This document shows positions 30,830-40,138 of a stretch of DNA of 64,000 nucleotides, piece by piece. A program made the position numbers and the translations under genes. This DNA is from Novipirellula galeiformis. Lineage in GTDB: Bacteria > Planctomycetota > Planctomycetia > Pirellulales > Pirellulaceae. Positions within the stretch are counted from its first letter, which is position 1; the number at the start of each line of letters is the position of its first letter. A model generated the notes under the pieces. It did not search any database and was not told the DNA's origin. It saw nothing but the letters and a program-made list of their open reading frames with translations. The stretch spans positions 32,533 through 96,532 of the forward strand of contig NZ_SJPT01000016.1 in the NCBI RefSeq assembly GCF_007860095.1, given 5' to 3'.

Positions 30830-31591
30830 ATTGTCGGCCGTGATAGGAAAAAAGGAGTTCAGCTTGAGAATCAATGTGGCCTACCATGATAACCAAACAC
30901 GATCCAGATTGGAGATGCCGCGTTTTGAAGAAGCCCAAAGGAATCGTGTCGAATGGATTTCCTGGCGTAGCGACGATGGGACAGCCACGTTTTCTCCGGA
31001 AGAGCCGATCAGCAATCGCCTTCGGTCATCGCTTCGCGACTTGGCGTCGCATGCTCAATTCGCCCGCTGACTCGCGTCCGTCGCTCATGCTGGGCTGTAA
31101 AAAAGTGGGTTTTGACGCCAGATTCACTTGCACGGCTTTTGTACCTCGGGCTTTCGCACCTCGAGTTCCTTTTCATTGGGCTTGTTTGCATTGGGGTCGC
31201 TTCCATTGACGCCAAAGGCGGTCAATACGCCTAACCCTCTGGGTTTGGGGCTTGCCTAAGTAGCGAGTGAGCCGCAACCCTGCGGTGGTGATCGCCTGTG
31301 CCGTTGCTGTCGCACCGTCGATTTTGAATCTCCGTCGGTGTCTGCTTAACAGTCGCCAACCACGATTTGAACAATCAATGCATAAGCCGACCGCCTTGGA
31401 AGGCCGACGTACATCACCGCTGTGATGGACGGGATCGATTTCATACGGCCAGAATCGACGTAGCCGAAAAGAGGAGCGAGTTTTTTCGGATTCCGATCCC
31501 ATCGTGACCTATGTTTCAAGAGGAGCCCCCCCGGCGATCCAGCGGTGACCGCTGCGCAATGACGCTTTCAGTACTCAACAAAACACACACC
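30830..31591. other. Divergent intergenic region with an element pair member
   Basis: About 760 bases between a minus-strand and a plus-strand gene. It contains the second copy of the intergenic element (31112-31317). The ORFs that overlap it read as unstructured, Arg-rich peptides and I do not accept them. Confidence 0.55.
31112..31317 (+). repeat. Intergenic element, copy 2 of a pair
   Basis: TTGACGCCA at 31112, CTTGCACGGCTTT at 31127, CTTCCATT near 31199, GGCTTGCC near 31249 and GTCGCACCG at 31309-31317, in the same order and orientation as in 4676-4832. An extra ~45 bases lies between the second and third blocks. Confidence 0.5.
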
Positions 31592-32425
31592 ATGAACGAC
31601 TCCAATTTACAGGCGGCACAGGAAGCATTCGCGGCGGCCCTGATTCCAATCTCGCTGCTGGCGGTGGTTTTGTTTGTGGGCTTCGTGCTGGTGACGGGCT
31701 ATTCGATGAAGTTTGCCCTCGCCGTCGCTGGAGTGGGAAGATTTGGATTTTGGAAGTCGATCGGAATCGTGATCGCCACCACGTTGTCGAGCACGTTTGT
31801 ATCGATGTCGATCCTCTTCGCGATGCCGGGCGAGCCCGTCGCTGGTTTGATTGCCTGCGTCGCGTCGCTGGGCACGTACGTGTTGATCATTTCGGCGTTC
31901 GGCCGCTGCAGTATCGGCAGCGGTGTCAAAACGTATTTTCTCAATGGAATTTTTAGCTTCCTGGGAACGATTCCGTTGATGGCGATCTTGATTGCGGGCG
32001 TGATGATTATCAGTGCGACCTGCAATTTGAACGGGCCCAATTTCGAAAAAGTCAAATCCTATTTAGCGAACTCTCAAGGCTCGGTGGCAGACGGTTCTTT
32101 CGACGACGGCCCCAACGATGGCAAATTCGAGAATTTCGCGGACGCTGCCGATGGGTTCGATATCACTTCGGTCAAACACGCTGGTGGAGACTCCGGTGAT
32201 GCCGATGCCAACACCGCATCGAGTATCCCCAAGCAATTACCGAGCCTGATGTCTGCGGAACCTGGCGGGCTGTTCAACCAGTTTTTCACGGACGAAAAGA
32301 CGAGTCCCTATCCGACGCCGGTACCAAGGCAATGCCAAAGCGGTTGCCCTCAGAACCGACCTTCGCCGCCGAAAAAGGTCAATCCCATCTCCAGCGGAAT
32401 CCAAGCCAACCCGTTCGCCAATTAA
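31592..32425 (+). CDS. Hypothetical four-helix membrane protein with polar tail
   Basis: 277 residues from the ATG at 31592 (upstream ATGs at 31559 and 31511 have no better support). Four hydrophobic helices fall about residues 15-40, 55-75, 80-105 and 115-145. The tail from ~150 is polar and low in hydrophobics, rich in Asp, Gly, Ser and Pro, and ends in NPFAN. I do not recognise the family. A cytoplasmic or periplasmic disordered tail on a small membrane anchor is the safest description. It is flanked by long intergenic spaces on both sides. Confidence 0.6.
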   Translation: MNDSNLQAAQEAFAAALIPISLLAVVLFVGFVLVTGYSMKFALAVAGVGRFGFWKSIGIVIATTLSSTFVSMSILFAMPGEPVAGLIACVASLGTYVLIISAFGRCSIGSGVKTYFLNGIFSFLGTIPLMAILIAGVMIISATCNLNGPNFEKVKSYLANSQGSVADGSFDDGPNDGKFENFADAADGFDITSVKHAGGDSGDADANTASSIPKQLPSLMSAEPGGLFNQFFTDEKTSPYPTPVPRQCQSGCPQNRPSPPKKVNPISSGIQANPFAN

Positions 32426-32901
32426 CGGCATCGGTTTTTCGGGTTCGCATCGTCACGAAACTCAGGTTCGATGCGTAGTGAACCTCGCCAAGACTTTCGA
32501 CAAATCGAGAGCCGTGTGGCTTTCCACGATCCAATCAAGGTTGGTGTATACTTCACCAAAACACTGATGAAGTATGGGTTGAGCTTGGAATTCGCACGAC
32601 GATCGTGATACAACACGCGTAGACAATACGCTCGTGCGGCCCGAACGGAGATGGGCTCGAATGGAGATGGGCTTAAACGGAGAGGGGCTCATCGAAACCG
32701 CCAAGCCATCCATCAGCTTCCCAGTGGTTGTAGCCGTCGAGTGTGTAACAAGGAATCGTAGCGGGGCGCAGTGCTCAAGCGATGGACTCCCGATTCGATA
32801 GAGTAACGGGACTCATTCTCGCAATCCTGTCCCGCGGCAAGATGCAATGACGGCCTGCAATGCGCTCTCCTTCGTCTCAAATGTTCGATCTGGATTTCCA
32901 C
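32426..32901. other. Intergenic stretch with a 16 bp tandem repeat
   Basis: About 475 bases. A 16 bp unit (ACGGAGATGGGCTCGA and variants) is repeated three times at 32645-32692. No gene or RNA is recognised. Confidence 0.6.
32645..32692 (+). repeat. Three copies of a 16 bp unit
   Basis: Units start at 32645, 32661 and 32677 and share GGAGA-GGGCT with two to four differences each. Confidence 0.85.
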
Positions 32902-33909
32902 ATGAAATTAAGCTGCGTTTTTTGTCTTCTGCTGAGCATTCTGATTCCCTCGGTTGCCGAGGCGGCCGATAAACCAACGACGTCGCCGCGACGCGTGATC
33001 CTGGACACCGACATGCTCACCGATTGCGACGACGCGGGAGCCATGGCGATGCTTCATGCTTTAGAGGACCGCGGCGAAATCAGTTTGCTGGGGGTCCTAC
33101 TCAACGGAGTGGACAGCACCGGCAAGCACAGCGCCGTCGTCAGCGCGATCAATACTCATTTCGGCCGCGACGATCTTCCCATCGGAGTCACCCAACGTGC
33201 CGCCGATACCAGCCCCAAAAAAAGCAGCTCCTATGCTCCTGCGATCTGGGACGAGTTTCCCCACGATGGCAAAAGGGACGCCGATCGCCCCGCCGCCTTG
33301 GAGGTCTATCGAGAGTTGCTCTCTGCCGCTCCCGAACACAGCGTCACGATCATCAGCATTGGCTTCCTGACCAACTTGGACGATCTACTTCGCGACGAAC
33401 AGGGCATCGCATTGATTCAATCCAAGGTGAAAAGGCTGGTGGTGATGGGCGGTGCTTACCCCTCCGGAAAGGAATACAACTTTCGCTTCGCCAATGCAGC
33501 CAACGCGACGGGCTACGTGTTGGAAAACTGGCCTAACGACGTGCCGATCGTGTTCACGGGCTATGAGCTAGGCGAAATTGTCAAGACGGGAAAAGGATAC
33601 CAAGCTGCGCCGCCAAGCCCGATGAAACGTTGCTACGAACTGGCGTACAATTCGATTAACAAGGGCCGCCCCAGCTGGGACCAAACCGCCGTATTGTTCG
33701 CAGCCCGAGGCGTGGGGCATGAAGGCAAAACCTATTTCCGAGAAGTGGCCGGGGGCTACAACGTCCTGCATGCCGACGGCCGAAACGAATGGGTGACGTC
33801 CGAAAATTCGAACCATCGACATACTTACCTGCAACTGGCAACCACGGCGGATGCACTCGCAGCGGAGATCGAGGCGTTGATGGTTGCCCCGCCCAAGCAC
33901 CGCAAATAG
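32902..33909 (+). CDS. Secreted nucleoside hydrolase (IUNH family)
   Basis: 335 residues from the ATG at 32902, chosen because it starts the signal peptide MKLSCVFCLLLSILIPSVAEA. The mature N-terminus carries the IUNH signature VILDTDMLTDCDDAGAMAML, where the Asp cluster binds calcium and the ribose. The later VVMGGAYPSG and the C-terminal HRHTYLQLA fit. IUNH enzymes cleave the N-glycosidic bond of ribonucleosides. Export is unusual for the family in most bacteria, but secreted members are common in planctomycetes; the true substrate could be another N- or O-glycoside. Confidence 0.87.
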   Translation: MKLSCVFCLLLSILIPSVAEAADKPTTSPRRVILDTDMLTDCDDAGAMAMLHALEDRGEISLLGVLLNGVDSTGKHSAVVSAINTHFGRDDLPIGVTQRAADTSPKKSSSYAPAIWDEFPHDGKRDADRPAALEVYRELLSAAPEHSVTIISIGFLTNLDDLLRDEQGIALIQSKVKRLVVMGGAYPSGKEYNFRFANAANATGYVLENWPNDVPIVFTGYELGEIVKTGKGYQAAPPSPMKRCYELAYNSINKGRPSWDQTAVLFAARGVGHEGKTYFREVAGGYNVLHADGRNEWVTSENSNHRHTYLQLATTADALAAEIEALMVAPPKHRK

Positions 33910-34396
33910 GAAAAGGAGTCAGTGCCGCTTGTCGCGGTTGCCGAAAGAGGCGGTCTCAACGAAATGAGAAGTGAAGAATCACGGCGCGGCTCAGCCTGGT
34001 AGAACGCTGCCGTTCGGAACACAGGGGACGCAAGCTCAAATCTTGGCGTCCCAACGCATTGAAACCCGGTAGAACACGACGTTTTACGAGGGCCTGTTGT
34101 TTCGGGCGAGAACTGGAAACCTTGCCTACCGAATCAGATTCTGACTTGCGTTACACTCGTTTTGTCGGCATCGAGTGTAACCGTCGCGGCAACCATTCAC
34201 GCCCCGTCGGTCTTGGTGCTCACAATGCTCACCTCCGGCAACCATTCGACCGCGCGCGATGATTCAGGTAGACGTTTAGCACGGAACCTATTTCATGCTC
34301 ACGCCGCTGGGGCGTATAAATCCGATCCCGGCGAGTAAGACGCGGCCGAGGAACGATTGACTTGCGTTGGCGCTCGGATCCGACGATAACGAGGCA
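33910..34396. other. Intergenic stretch holding a tRNA relic
   Basis: About 490 bases. The only feature I can support is the tRNA-Pro-like sequence near 33981-34053. The phrase GGTAGAAC occurs both in it and near 34069. Confidence 0.5.
33981..34053 (+). pseudogene. Degenerate tRNA-Pro-like sequence
   Basis: The phrase GGCTCAGCCTGGTAGAACGC is a D-arm, CTGC-TTCGG-CAG a CGG anticodon arm, and CAAGCTCAAATCTTG a T-arm with one change in the T-loop (C for the invariant T54). The two acceptor strands do not pair properly and the anticodon stem is distorted by an extra base, so I call it a relic and not a functional tRNA. Confidence 0.55.
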
Positions 34397-34999
34397 ATGC
34401 AAACCTCACCAACCACGCCAGCTAAAATCATCCCCGAGCCGATCCCCACTCGCGTCGTGAGCGCCCTGATCGGGATCGCGGTGGTGATGTGCTTGACGCT
34501 GTGGCAAATGGGACGGGTGGGGTGGTGCGAGCAAGGGGATTGGCTGCCGTGGTCCTTCGATGTCATGTCGAGTCACAATTCTCAGCACCTGTTCGATCCC
34601 TACGCATTGTCGCACTTCGAACATGGTCTCGGTTTGTGGCTCTTGCTGTGCGTTGTGTTTCGCGCGCAGATGTCAGCATCGCTGAAGATTCTCGTGATCG
34701 CGGCGATCGAAGCCGGATGGGAGATCCTGGAGAACACGCCAATGGTGATCAATCGCTATCGCGAAGCCACCATTTCGCTGGACTACTTCGGTGACAGCAT
34801 CGCCAACTCCGCATCCGATTATGTGATGTGCTTGGCCGGCGTGTGGTTGGCGCGGAGGATCAAGTGGCAGGCCGCGGTGGCGATCTTAATCACGTTGGAA
34901 GTGATCAGCTTGGTTTGGATTCGCGACAGCCTACTCATTAACATCATCATGCTGACCTTTCCGATCGACGCGATCAAGCATTGGCAGTCCGCGATGTAG
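34397..34999 (+). CDS. DUF2585 (UPF0314) membrane protein
   Basis: 200 residues from the ATG at 34397, preceded by GAGG; the longer reading from 34367 adds ten. Five to six hydrophobic helices. The sequence SSHNSQHLFDPYALSHFEHGLGLW and IAAIEAGWEILENTPMVINRYREATISLDYFGDSIANSASDY are the hallmark of DUF2585, an inner-membrane family of unknown function. The conserved His, Glu and Asp residues in membrane-facing helices suggest an enzyme active site or metal site. It is alone on its strand. Confidence 0.85.
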   Translation: MQTSPTTPAKIIPEPIPTRVVSALIGIAVVMCLTLWQMGRVGWCEQGDWLPWSFDVMSSHNSQHLFDPYALSHFEHGLGLWLLLCVVFRAQMSASLKILVIAAIEAGWEILENTPMVINRYREATISLDYFGDSIANSASDYVMCLAGVWLARRIKWQAAVAILITLEVISLVWIRDSLLINIIMLTFPIDAIKHWQSAM

Positions 35000-35194
35000 A
35001 CGCCTGGGAAGAGCGGGGCCAAATTCTTTCAAAACTGCATCACTGGAACGTTCGTGAGCTTGTCGATCCGATCGGGAACGGTCCCAATGGGGTTGTCCGG
35101 TGGGAAACGCGGCGTCACCACCAGATTCCGCTCCCTCCCCCTCAGCAATAAAATCAGTATCCTGCGGAAAAAATGCGTTAGCAGGGCGATGGAA

Positions 35195-35977
35195 TCAGCG
35201 ACGGGTCTTCAAATGGACTGCGAGCTCGGGGATCTTCTCTTGGATTTCCGCGACAACGAGGTCACACATTCGGGTCGCTCCGAGTGCATTGAAATGGGTG
35301 TTGTCCGAGTTGCCCGTGGGAAAGCGACTGTATTCGCCTGGCACCGTCCAGATGAACAGCTGCTTAGAGCGTTCGGGGCCCAACCGCTCGATCAGTTCCC
35401 GTGATCGATGTGTCATTTCTAACAGCGGCACCTCAATCTCGTTGGCGAGCTTGCGAACCGCATCGGGATAATCGCCGTGGGTAGGTTGCAGAACACCTTC
35501 GACATCGAAATTTCTTCGGACCACGGGAGTCGCCAGGATGGGAATCGCGCCGAGTTCGCTCGCTTCCTTCGCATAACGCCGCAGATTATCGGTGTAGGTA
35601 CCAAACGGATCGGTATGGCGGGCCTGGTCGGACTTTTCGTCATTGTGCCCGAACTGAATGATCACAAAGTCGCCAGGACGAATCCGCTGCAGAACCACAT
35701 CCCACCGTCCTTCGCTGCGAAAATTCTTTGAGCTGCGTCCACCCGCGGCGTGATTATCGACGGTCACGTTTGAATTGAAATAGAGGCTCAGCAATTGGCC
35801 CCAGCCTCGCTCAGGATTTTCAGGGATCACCGCTTTGTCGGCCATCGTCGAGTCGCCGATCATAAAAATCGTGATCGCTTCGGCCGCCGTCGCATCCGAT
35901 GGCAAGTGGGCAACGCCGGTCAGCAAGAAAACCATTGCAATCCAGCGAGGTAGCCTGTTCATGTTTCGGTGTGTCAT
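35195..35977 (-). CDS. Secreted SGNH hydrolase, rhamnogalacturonan acetylesterase-like
   Basis: 260 residues from the ATG at 35977; the longer frame from 36109 is repeat sequence. A signal peptide covers about 1-32 (ends ATAAEA). Block I FMIGDSTMADK, block III FGHNDEKSD and block V DNTHFNALGA give the Ser/Asn/Asp-His set of the SGNH fold in the form typical of rhamnogalacturonan acetylesterases, which remove O-acetyl groups from pectin. It probably acts outside the cytoplasm beside the DUF4838 and DUF1559 genes of this region. It has no close operon partner; a repeat array lies just upstream. Confidence 0.9.
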   Translation of the reverse strand: MTHRNMNRLPRWIAMVFLLTGVAHLPSDATAAEAITIFMIGDSTMADKAVIPENPERGWGQLLSLYFNSNVTVDNHAAGGRSSKNFRSEGRWDVVLQRIRPGDFVIIQFGHNDEKSDQARHTDPFGTYTDNLRRYAKEASELGAIPILATPVVRRNFDVEGVLQPTHGDYPDAVRKLANEIEVPLLEMTHRSRELIERLGPERSKQLFIWTVPGEYSRFPTGNSDNTHFNALGATRMCDLVVAEIQEKIPELAVHLKTRR

Positions 35978-37654
35978 GGTGTTTCTCTTGTTTCGTTTTA
36001 TTAAAGTCGACCCGTCGATTGTATCGAATGAATGTCGGCTTCCAATGCATAGCGAAAGTCGCCAACGGGGACAGAGCATCTTGATGCCAATTTGTTTTTG
36101 CAGCATCAATGCGGGTCGCCGGACAGGCAGGTTAGAAGATGTCGGGAACGGATGTAGGCCAACAAATAGGCAAGCGTCCCGAAGAACTAGCGGCCTTTTA
36201 GGGCAGACAATAAATCAAACAAGACTGACATGAACGGCCCTGTGTCTCCGTGCTCTCTGCGACCTCCTGTTCAATCCGACCGCGCTGATCGCGTTTGGAC
36301 GACAAAAAGATGCCTGGCAAAAAAATAGACAGCCAACGGGGACCGCCAACGGGAACAGAGCATCTTCATGCCAATTTATTTTTACCGCATCAATGCGGGT
36401 CGCCGGACAGACAGGTTAGAAAATAGAAGGTTAGAAGATGTCGGGAACGGATGTCGGCCAACAAATAGGCAAGCGTCCGGAAGAACTAGCGGCCTTTTTG
36501 GGCAGACAATAGGGCAAACAAGACAGACGTGAACGGCCCTGTGTCTCCGTGCTCTCTGCGACCTCCTGTTCAATCCGACCGCGCTGATCATCTTGGACGA
36601 CAAAAAGATGCCTAGTAAAACAAAAGAATAGACCGCCAACGGGGACAGAGCATCTTGGTGCCAATTTGTTTTTGCAGAATCAATGCGGGTCGCTGGACAG
36701 GCAGGTTAGAAGATGTCGGGAACGGATGTAGGCCAACAAATAGGCAAGCGTCCCGAAGAACTAGCGGCCTTTTAGGGCAGACAATAGATCAAACAAGACT
36801 GACATGAACGGCCCTGTGTCTCCGTGCTCTCTGCGACCTCCTGTTCAATCCGACCGCGATGATCATCTTGGACGACAAAAAGATGCCTGGCAAAAAAATA
36901 GACAGCCAACGGGGACAGAGCATCTTGACAGCCAACGGGGACAGAGCATCTTGATGCCAATTTGTTTTTACAGCATCAATGCGGGTCGCCGGACAAGGCA
37001 GGTTAGAAAATAGAAGGTTAGAAGATGCCGGGAACGGATGTCAGCCAGAAAATAGGCAAGCGTTCCGAAGAACTAGCGGCCTTTTAGGGCAGACAATAGA
37101 TCAAACAAGACTGACGTGAACGGCCCTGTATCTCCGTGTTCTCTGCGACCTCCTGTTCAATCCGACCGCGCTGATCGCGTTTGGACGACTAAAAGACGCC
37201 TGGCAAAAAAATAGACAGCCAACGGAGACAGAGCATCTTTATGCCCCACATGTTTTTGCCAGTCATGCAGTGGAGAAAGAGTCTCGACAGGATCCCGTCC
37301 AATGTCCAATGATTTCGAACGCTGACGGTACCAACGCGAACGATTGGATACATCAAAAGGTAAACGCTGCACCGGGTGCAGGCTAGGTTTTCGGTTTTTG
37401 AATCGGGTAAGCTGAGTGCGGTTGGGTTTGCTCTCCGTCGATTCGCGGCCTTTAATGACTTGGCGACTTCCGCGGCCGTGCCCAGGTACGATCTTACCAT
37501 GTCGTGACTTGTGCAGAGGCGAGACGCTGGCGAACCACTCCACATGATTCGGCCTTACCCACCCTGATAACCCGGCGAAGCCGTTTCCGTGAATCCCTCG
37601 TCTGGAGCAGGAAGCATTTCACTTTACAAAACAAGCTATTGTCGAAAGAACTTT
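35978..37654. other. Repeat-rich intergenic region
   Basis: 1.7 kb, mostly the tandem repeat array at 36061-37290. The ORFs drawn across it repeat the same out-of-context phrases from unit to unit and are artefacts of the repeats. Confidence 0.7.
36061..37290 (+). repeat. Tandem array of four ~270-310 bp units plus a partial fifth
   Basis: Units start near 36061, 36332, 36634, 36905 and 37218 with GCCAACGGGGACAGAGCATC. Each then has GCGGGTCGCCGGACAG, GGTTAGAA (once or twice), GATGTCGGGAACGGATG, AACTAGCGGCCTTTT, CTCCTGTTCAATCCGACCGC and ends at GACAAAAAGATG. Units 2 and 4 are longer by an extra GGTTAGAAAATAGAA and/or a doubled start. A related but distinct array is at 46735-47800. Confidence 0.9.
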
Positions 37655-39601
37655 ATGAGACCGTTAATCGTTTCCATCGCCATAGCGTGTCTGGCTGTGA
37701 CTACGGCTTGCAGTGATCCGACGCAAGCCGCAACGGCGGGCACGGGCGACTTATTTCTAGTGAAAGATGGCAAGCCGCGGAGCGTGATTGTGGCACCGGC
37801 CCAACCCTCACCTCAGATCCAGGACGCCATCGATGAACTACAGTACCATCTCCACCGCGCCAGCGGCGTGACGCTTCCAATCGTCGATCAAACACAATCC
37901 CTCGCACCCGCCACCGGCACGCTGCGGATTATTTTCAAAGAAAATAAGAAACTGCCTGCGGAAACGTTTCAAGTCAAAACTCAGGACGACACCCTTATCT
38001 TCACCGGTGATGGCCGTGACAATTCCACCCTGCAGTGGGCCGTCGACCATTATCTCGATACGCAACTGGGCGTGCGTTGGCTTTGGCCAGGCGAGGTGGG
38101 GACGCATGTCCCCAAGCACGCCACGGTTGCCTTGCCCCAGCTCGACTACACCGGCCGCCCCACTTTAGAGCAGCGTAGCTTACGCACCTCGTTGGCAAAA
38201 CGCTCCTTCAAAAACAGTCCCATTTTCCTCACTCAATCGGAACACGAGCAGGGAGTGCAGGAGACTCAGGCGTGGTTGCGTCGGTTCCAGGTGGGCAACC
38301 GATCGCGTTATCGATTCGGGCACGCTTTCTCGCATTGGTGGGGGAAGTATAGCGAAACGCATCCCGATTACTTTGCGGTGCCGCCCGCCGGCAGTAAATA
38401 CCAACAACCGTGGCCGCAGCCGGGACGTGTGAAGTTAAGACTTGGCAATGAAGCCATCGATGACGCCATCATCGCCGAATGGAAAACCGCGGGCGCGCCG
38501 GACAACTGGAACGTGTGTCCCAATGACGGCAGCGGATTCGACACAAGCGATGTCACCCGTGCATTGGACGATCCCCCCAATCAAGATCCCAATCTTATCT
38601 GGCGAACCGCCAAGGCCAAACTGACCACGCGTTACATCAAGTTTTGGAATCGACTGATCGTGAAGATGAAAAAGATCAATCCGAATGTCCAAATCTCCAG
38701 TTATGCCTACAGCGCCTATCGCGATCCTCCGATGCACGGATCAGAACTGCTGCCAGGAATTGTATTGGGATTGGTGCCCTCGTATTGGGCACAGGATCAC
38801 TGGCAAGAATGGCAACGAGCTGGCGCGATGTTATTCCTGCGTCCCAATTGGTGGCACACCGGTGGGGTAGCGCCCGTGCTGCCGTTGCACCAACAAGGCG
38901 AGTTCTTCAAATTTGCGCAAAGCCACAATATGGTCGGGTTCGACTCCGACTCGCTGATGGGATATTGGGCGACCCAAGGACCGATGTACTATGTGATCGC
39001 ACGGCTGATGGTGCGTCCCGAAATGAGCGTGGATGAGATCATTAATGAATACAGTTCCGCTTTTGGAAAAGCGGCGCCGGAAATCAAAAGCTACTTGAGC
39101 TACTGGGAAAACTTCACCACCGAGGCGGCTTACCCTGCGCCCGCTGGCGGAGCCGCTGAGCCAGTGCAACCGGGACTTGTGAACCAATTGATCACCCAAC
39201 ACAAGCTGTCCGCCTCTCCCTTGGCGCATGGCTGGCAAGTCATTCCCTACCTCTATACCGATGAAGTCCTGAAGAAAGGGCATGCGATTCTGGATCAAGC
39301 AGATACATCCGTGGGAAGTGATGACTCCTTCGTGAAACAGCGCATCCAGTTTTTGCGAGATGGATTAATTCATCTCGAACTGACCCGCGACGTATTGCAA
39401 TTGGGATACCTCAAGCAGCGTACGCCCGAACAACAAGAGGAATATGAAACGCGCTCAGCGGAGCTACTGCAAATGCGCAAGGTCCTCACGCCGAAGCACG
39501 TCATCTGGGGCGAAGCAGAATACGCGGCCGAAGTGCGCCGCCGCGTTCCCACCATCACCGAAACCACGCTGGCTAAACAAGAGGAGCTATCAGGCCTGTG
39601 A
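37655..39601 (+). CDS. DUF4838 lipoprotein
   Basis: 648 residues from the ATG at 37655, chosen because it begins a signal peptide with an apparent lipobox (TTAC, Cys ~18) and follows GAAAGAA. Mature residues ~30-130 have the alpha-glucuronidase-N-terminal-like fold (IQDAIDELQYHLHRASGVTLP, QTQ...TGTLRI). The middle is DUF4838 with GVRWLWPGEVGTHVPK and YSAYRDPPMHG near 345-360. The C-terminus is helical. Family members are predicted glycosidases or polysaccharide-binding proteins at the surface. It is 540 bases before the DUF1559 gene on the same strand. A paralogue lies at 57622-60078. Confidence 0.86.
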   Translation: MRPLIVSIAIACLAVTTACSDPTQAATAGTGDLFLVKDGKPRSVIVAPAQPSPQIQDAIDELQYHLHRASGVTLPIVDQTQSLAPATGTLRIIFKENKKLPAETFQVKTQDDTLIFTGDGRDNSTLQWAVDHYLDTQLGVRWLWPGEVGTHVPKHATVALPQLDYTGRPTLEQRSLRTSLAKRSFKNSPIFLTQSEHEQGVQETQAWLRRFQVGNRSRYRFGHAFSHWWGKYSETHPDYFAVPPAGSKYQQPWPQPGRVKLRLGNEAIDDAIIAEWKTAGAPDNWNVCPNDGSGFDTSDVTRALDDPPNQDPNLIWRTAKAKLTTRYIKFWNRLIVKMKKINPNVQISSYAYSAYRDPPMHGSELLPGIVLGLVPSYWAQDHWQEWQRAGAMLFLRPNWWHTGGVAPVLPLHQQGEFFKFAQSHNMVGFDSDSLMGYWATQGPMYYVIARLMVRPEMSVDEIINEYSSAFGKAAPEIKSYLSYWENFTTEAAYPAPAGGAAEPVQPGLVNQLITQHKLSASPLAHGWQVIPYLYTDEVLKKGHAILDQADTSVGSDDSFVKQRIQFLRDGLIHLELTRDVLQLGYLKQRTPEQQEEYETRSAELLQMRKVLTPKHVIWGEAEYAAEVRRRVPTITETTLAKQEELSGL

Positions 39602-40138
39602 AAAATGTAATCCGCAGCTAGCACTTCACCGGATGACGCGACTAAACGTGTGGCAAACTCCCACTTCATCGCGTGCAAACGCATGAAGAACGCTTCGCAG
39701 GGATGGAGTCGGCACGGCCGAGGCAAGCAACAAGCCAGCACATCCAAAGGATCCGAAACGGCCAATCTCGTGATGGAGTCCCTCTTCGCCTCGACCATCA
39801 ACCAAGCCCGCTCTTGATCGGCCCGCGACTGAATTGCGACGGCCAAAGATGATAACGCCACGCTCTCGGCTGCAACCACCTGCATAAACCCAGTTCATCT
39901 GCCGGACACCTCCGCTTCAACGCCACGTTCACTCCCTAACGAACACGATTGCCGCGTCGCCTTTTCCTTCTCTCCGGCGACGAAACATCCCAATGCACCC
40001 GCATCTCAGGTGCAATCTTGCAATTTTCTTGACACGGTGCTGGCAACAGATACAATCCGGAGCTAGTCCGTCACACCTCCGCAGAACGCCGAGGCTGGCG
40101 ACTCACCGTCAAAACCAGCCATGAACAGGGGGATTGCG
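39602..40138. other. Intergenic stretch with a likely promoter
   Basis: About 540 bases. The only supported feature is the promoter-like pair at 40029-40056. The long minus-strand frames here have no protein character. Confidence 0.5.
40029..40056 (+). promoter_or_regulatory. Sigma-70-like promoter for the DUF1559 gene
   Basis: TTGACA at 40029-40034, a 16-base spacer and TACAAT at 40051-40056. It should start about 75 bases upstream of the ATG at 40139. Confidence 0.6.

Noticed and set aside
33981..34053. Functional tRNA-Pro
   Set aside because: Acceptor strands do not pair, and the anticodon stem has an extra base.
36061..37290. CRISPR array
   Set aside because: Repeat units are 270-310 bases with no short direct repeats separated by unique spacers, and no cas genes are present.
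36382..37545. Minus-strand frames in the repeat array with recurring phrases such as HLFVVQDD and RGRIEQEVAE
   Set aside because: The same short phrases recur in each repeat unit, with different starts and stops. They are translations of a repeat, not genes.
39370..39898. Minus-strand frames of 90-171 residues after the first DUF4838 gene
   Set aside because: Overlap the DUF4838 3' end; composition is Ser/Arg-rich without structure; no ribosome site.
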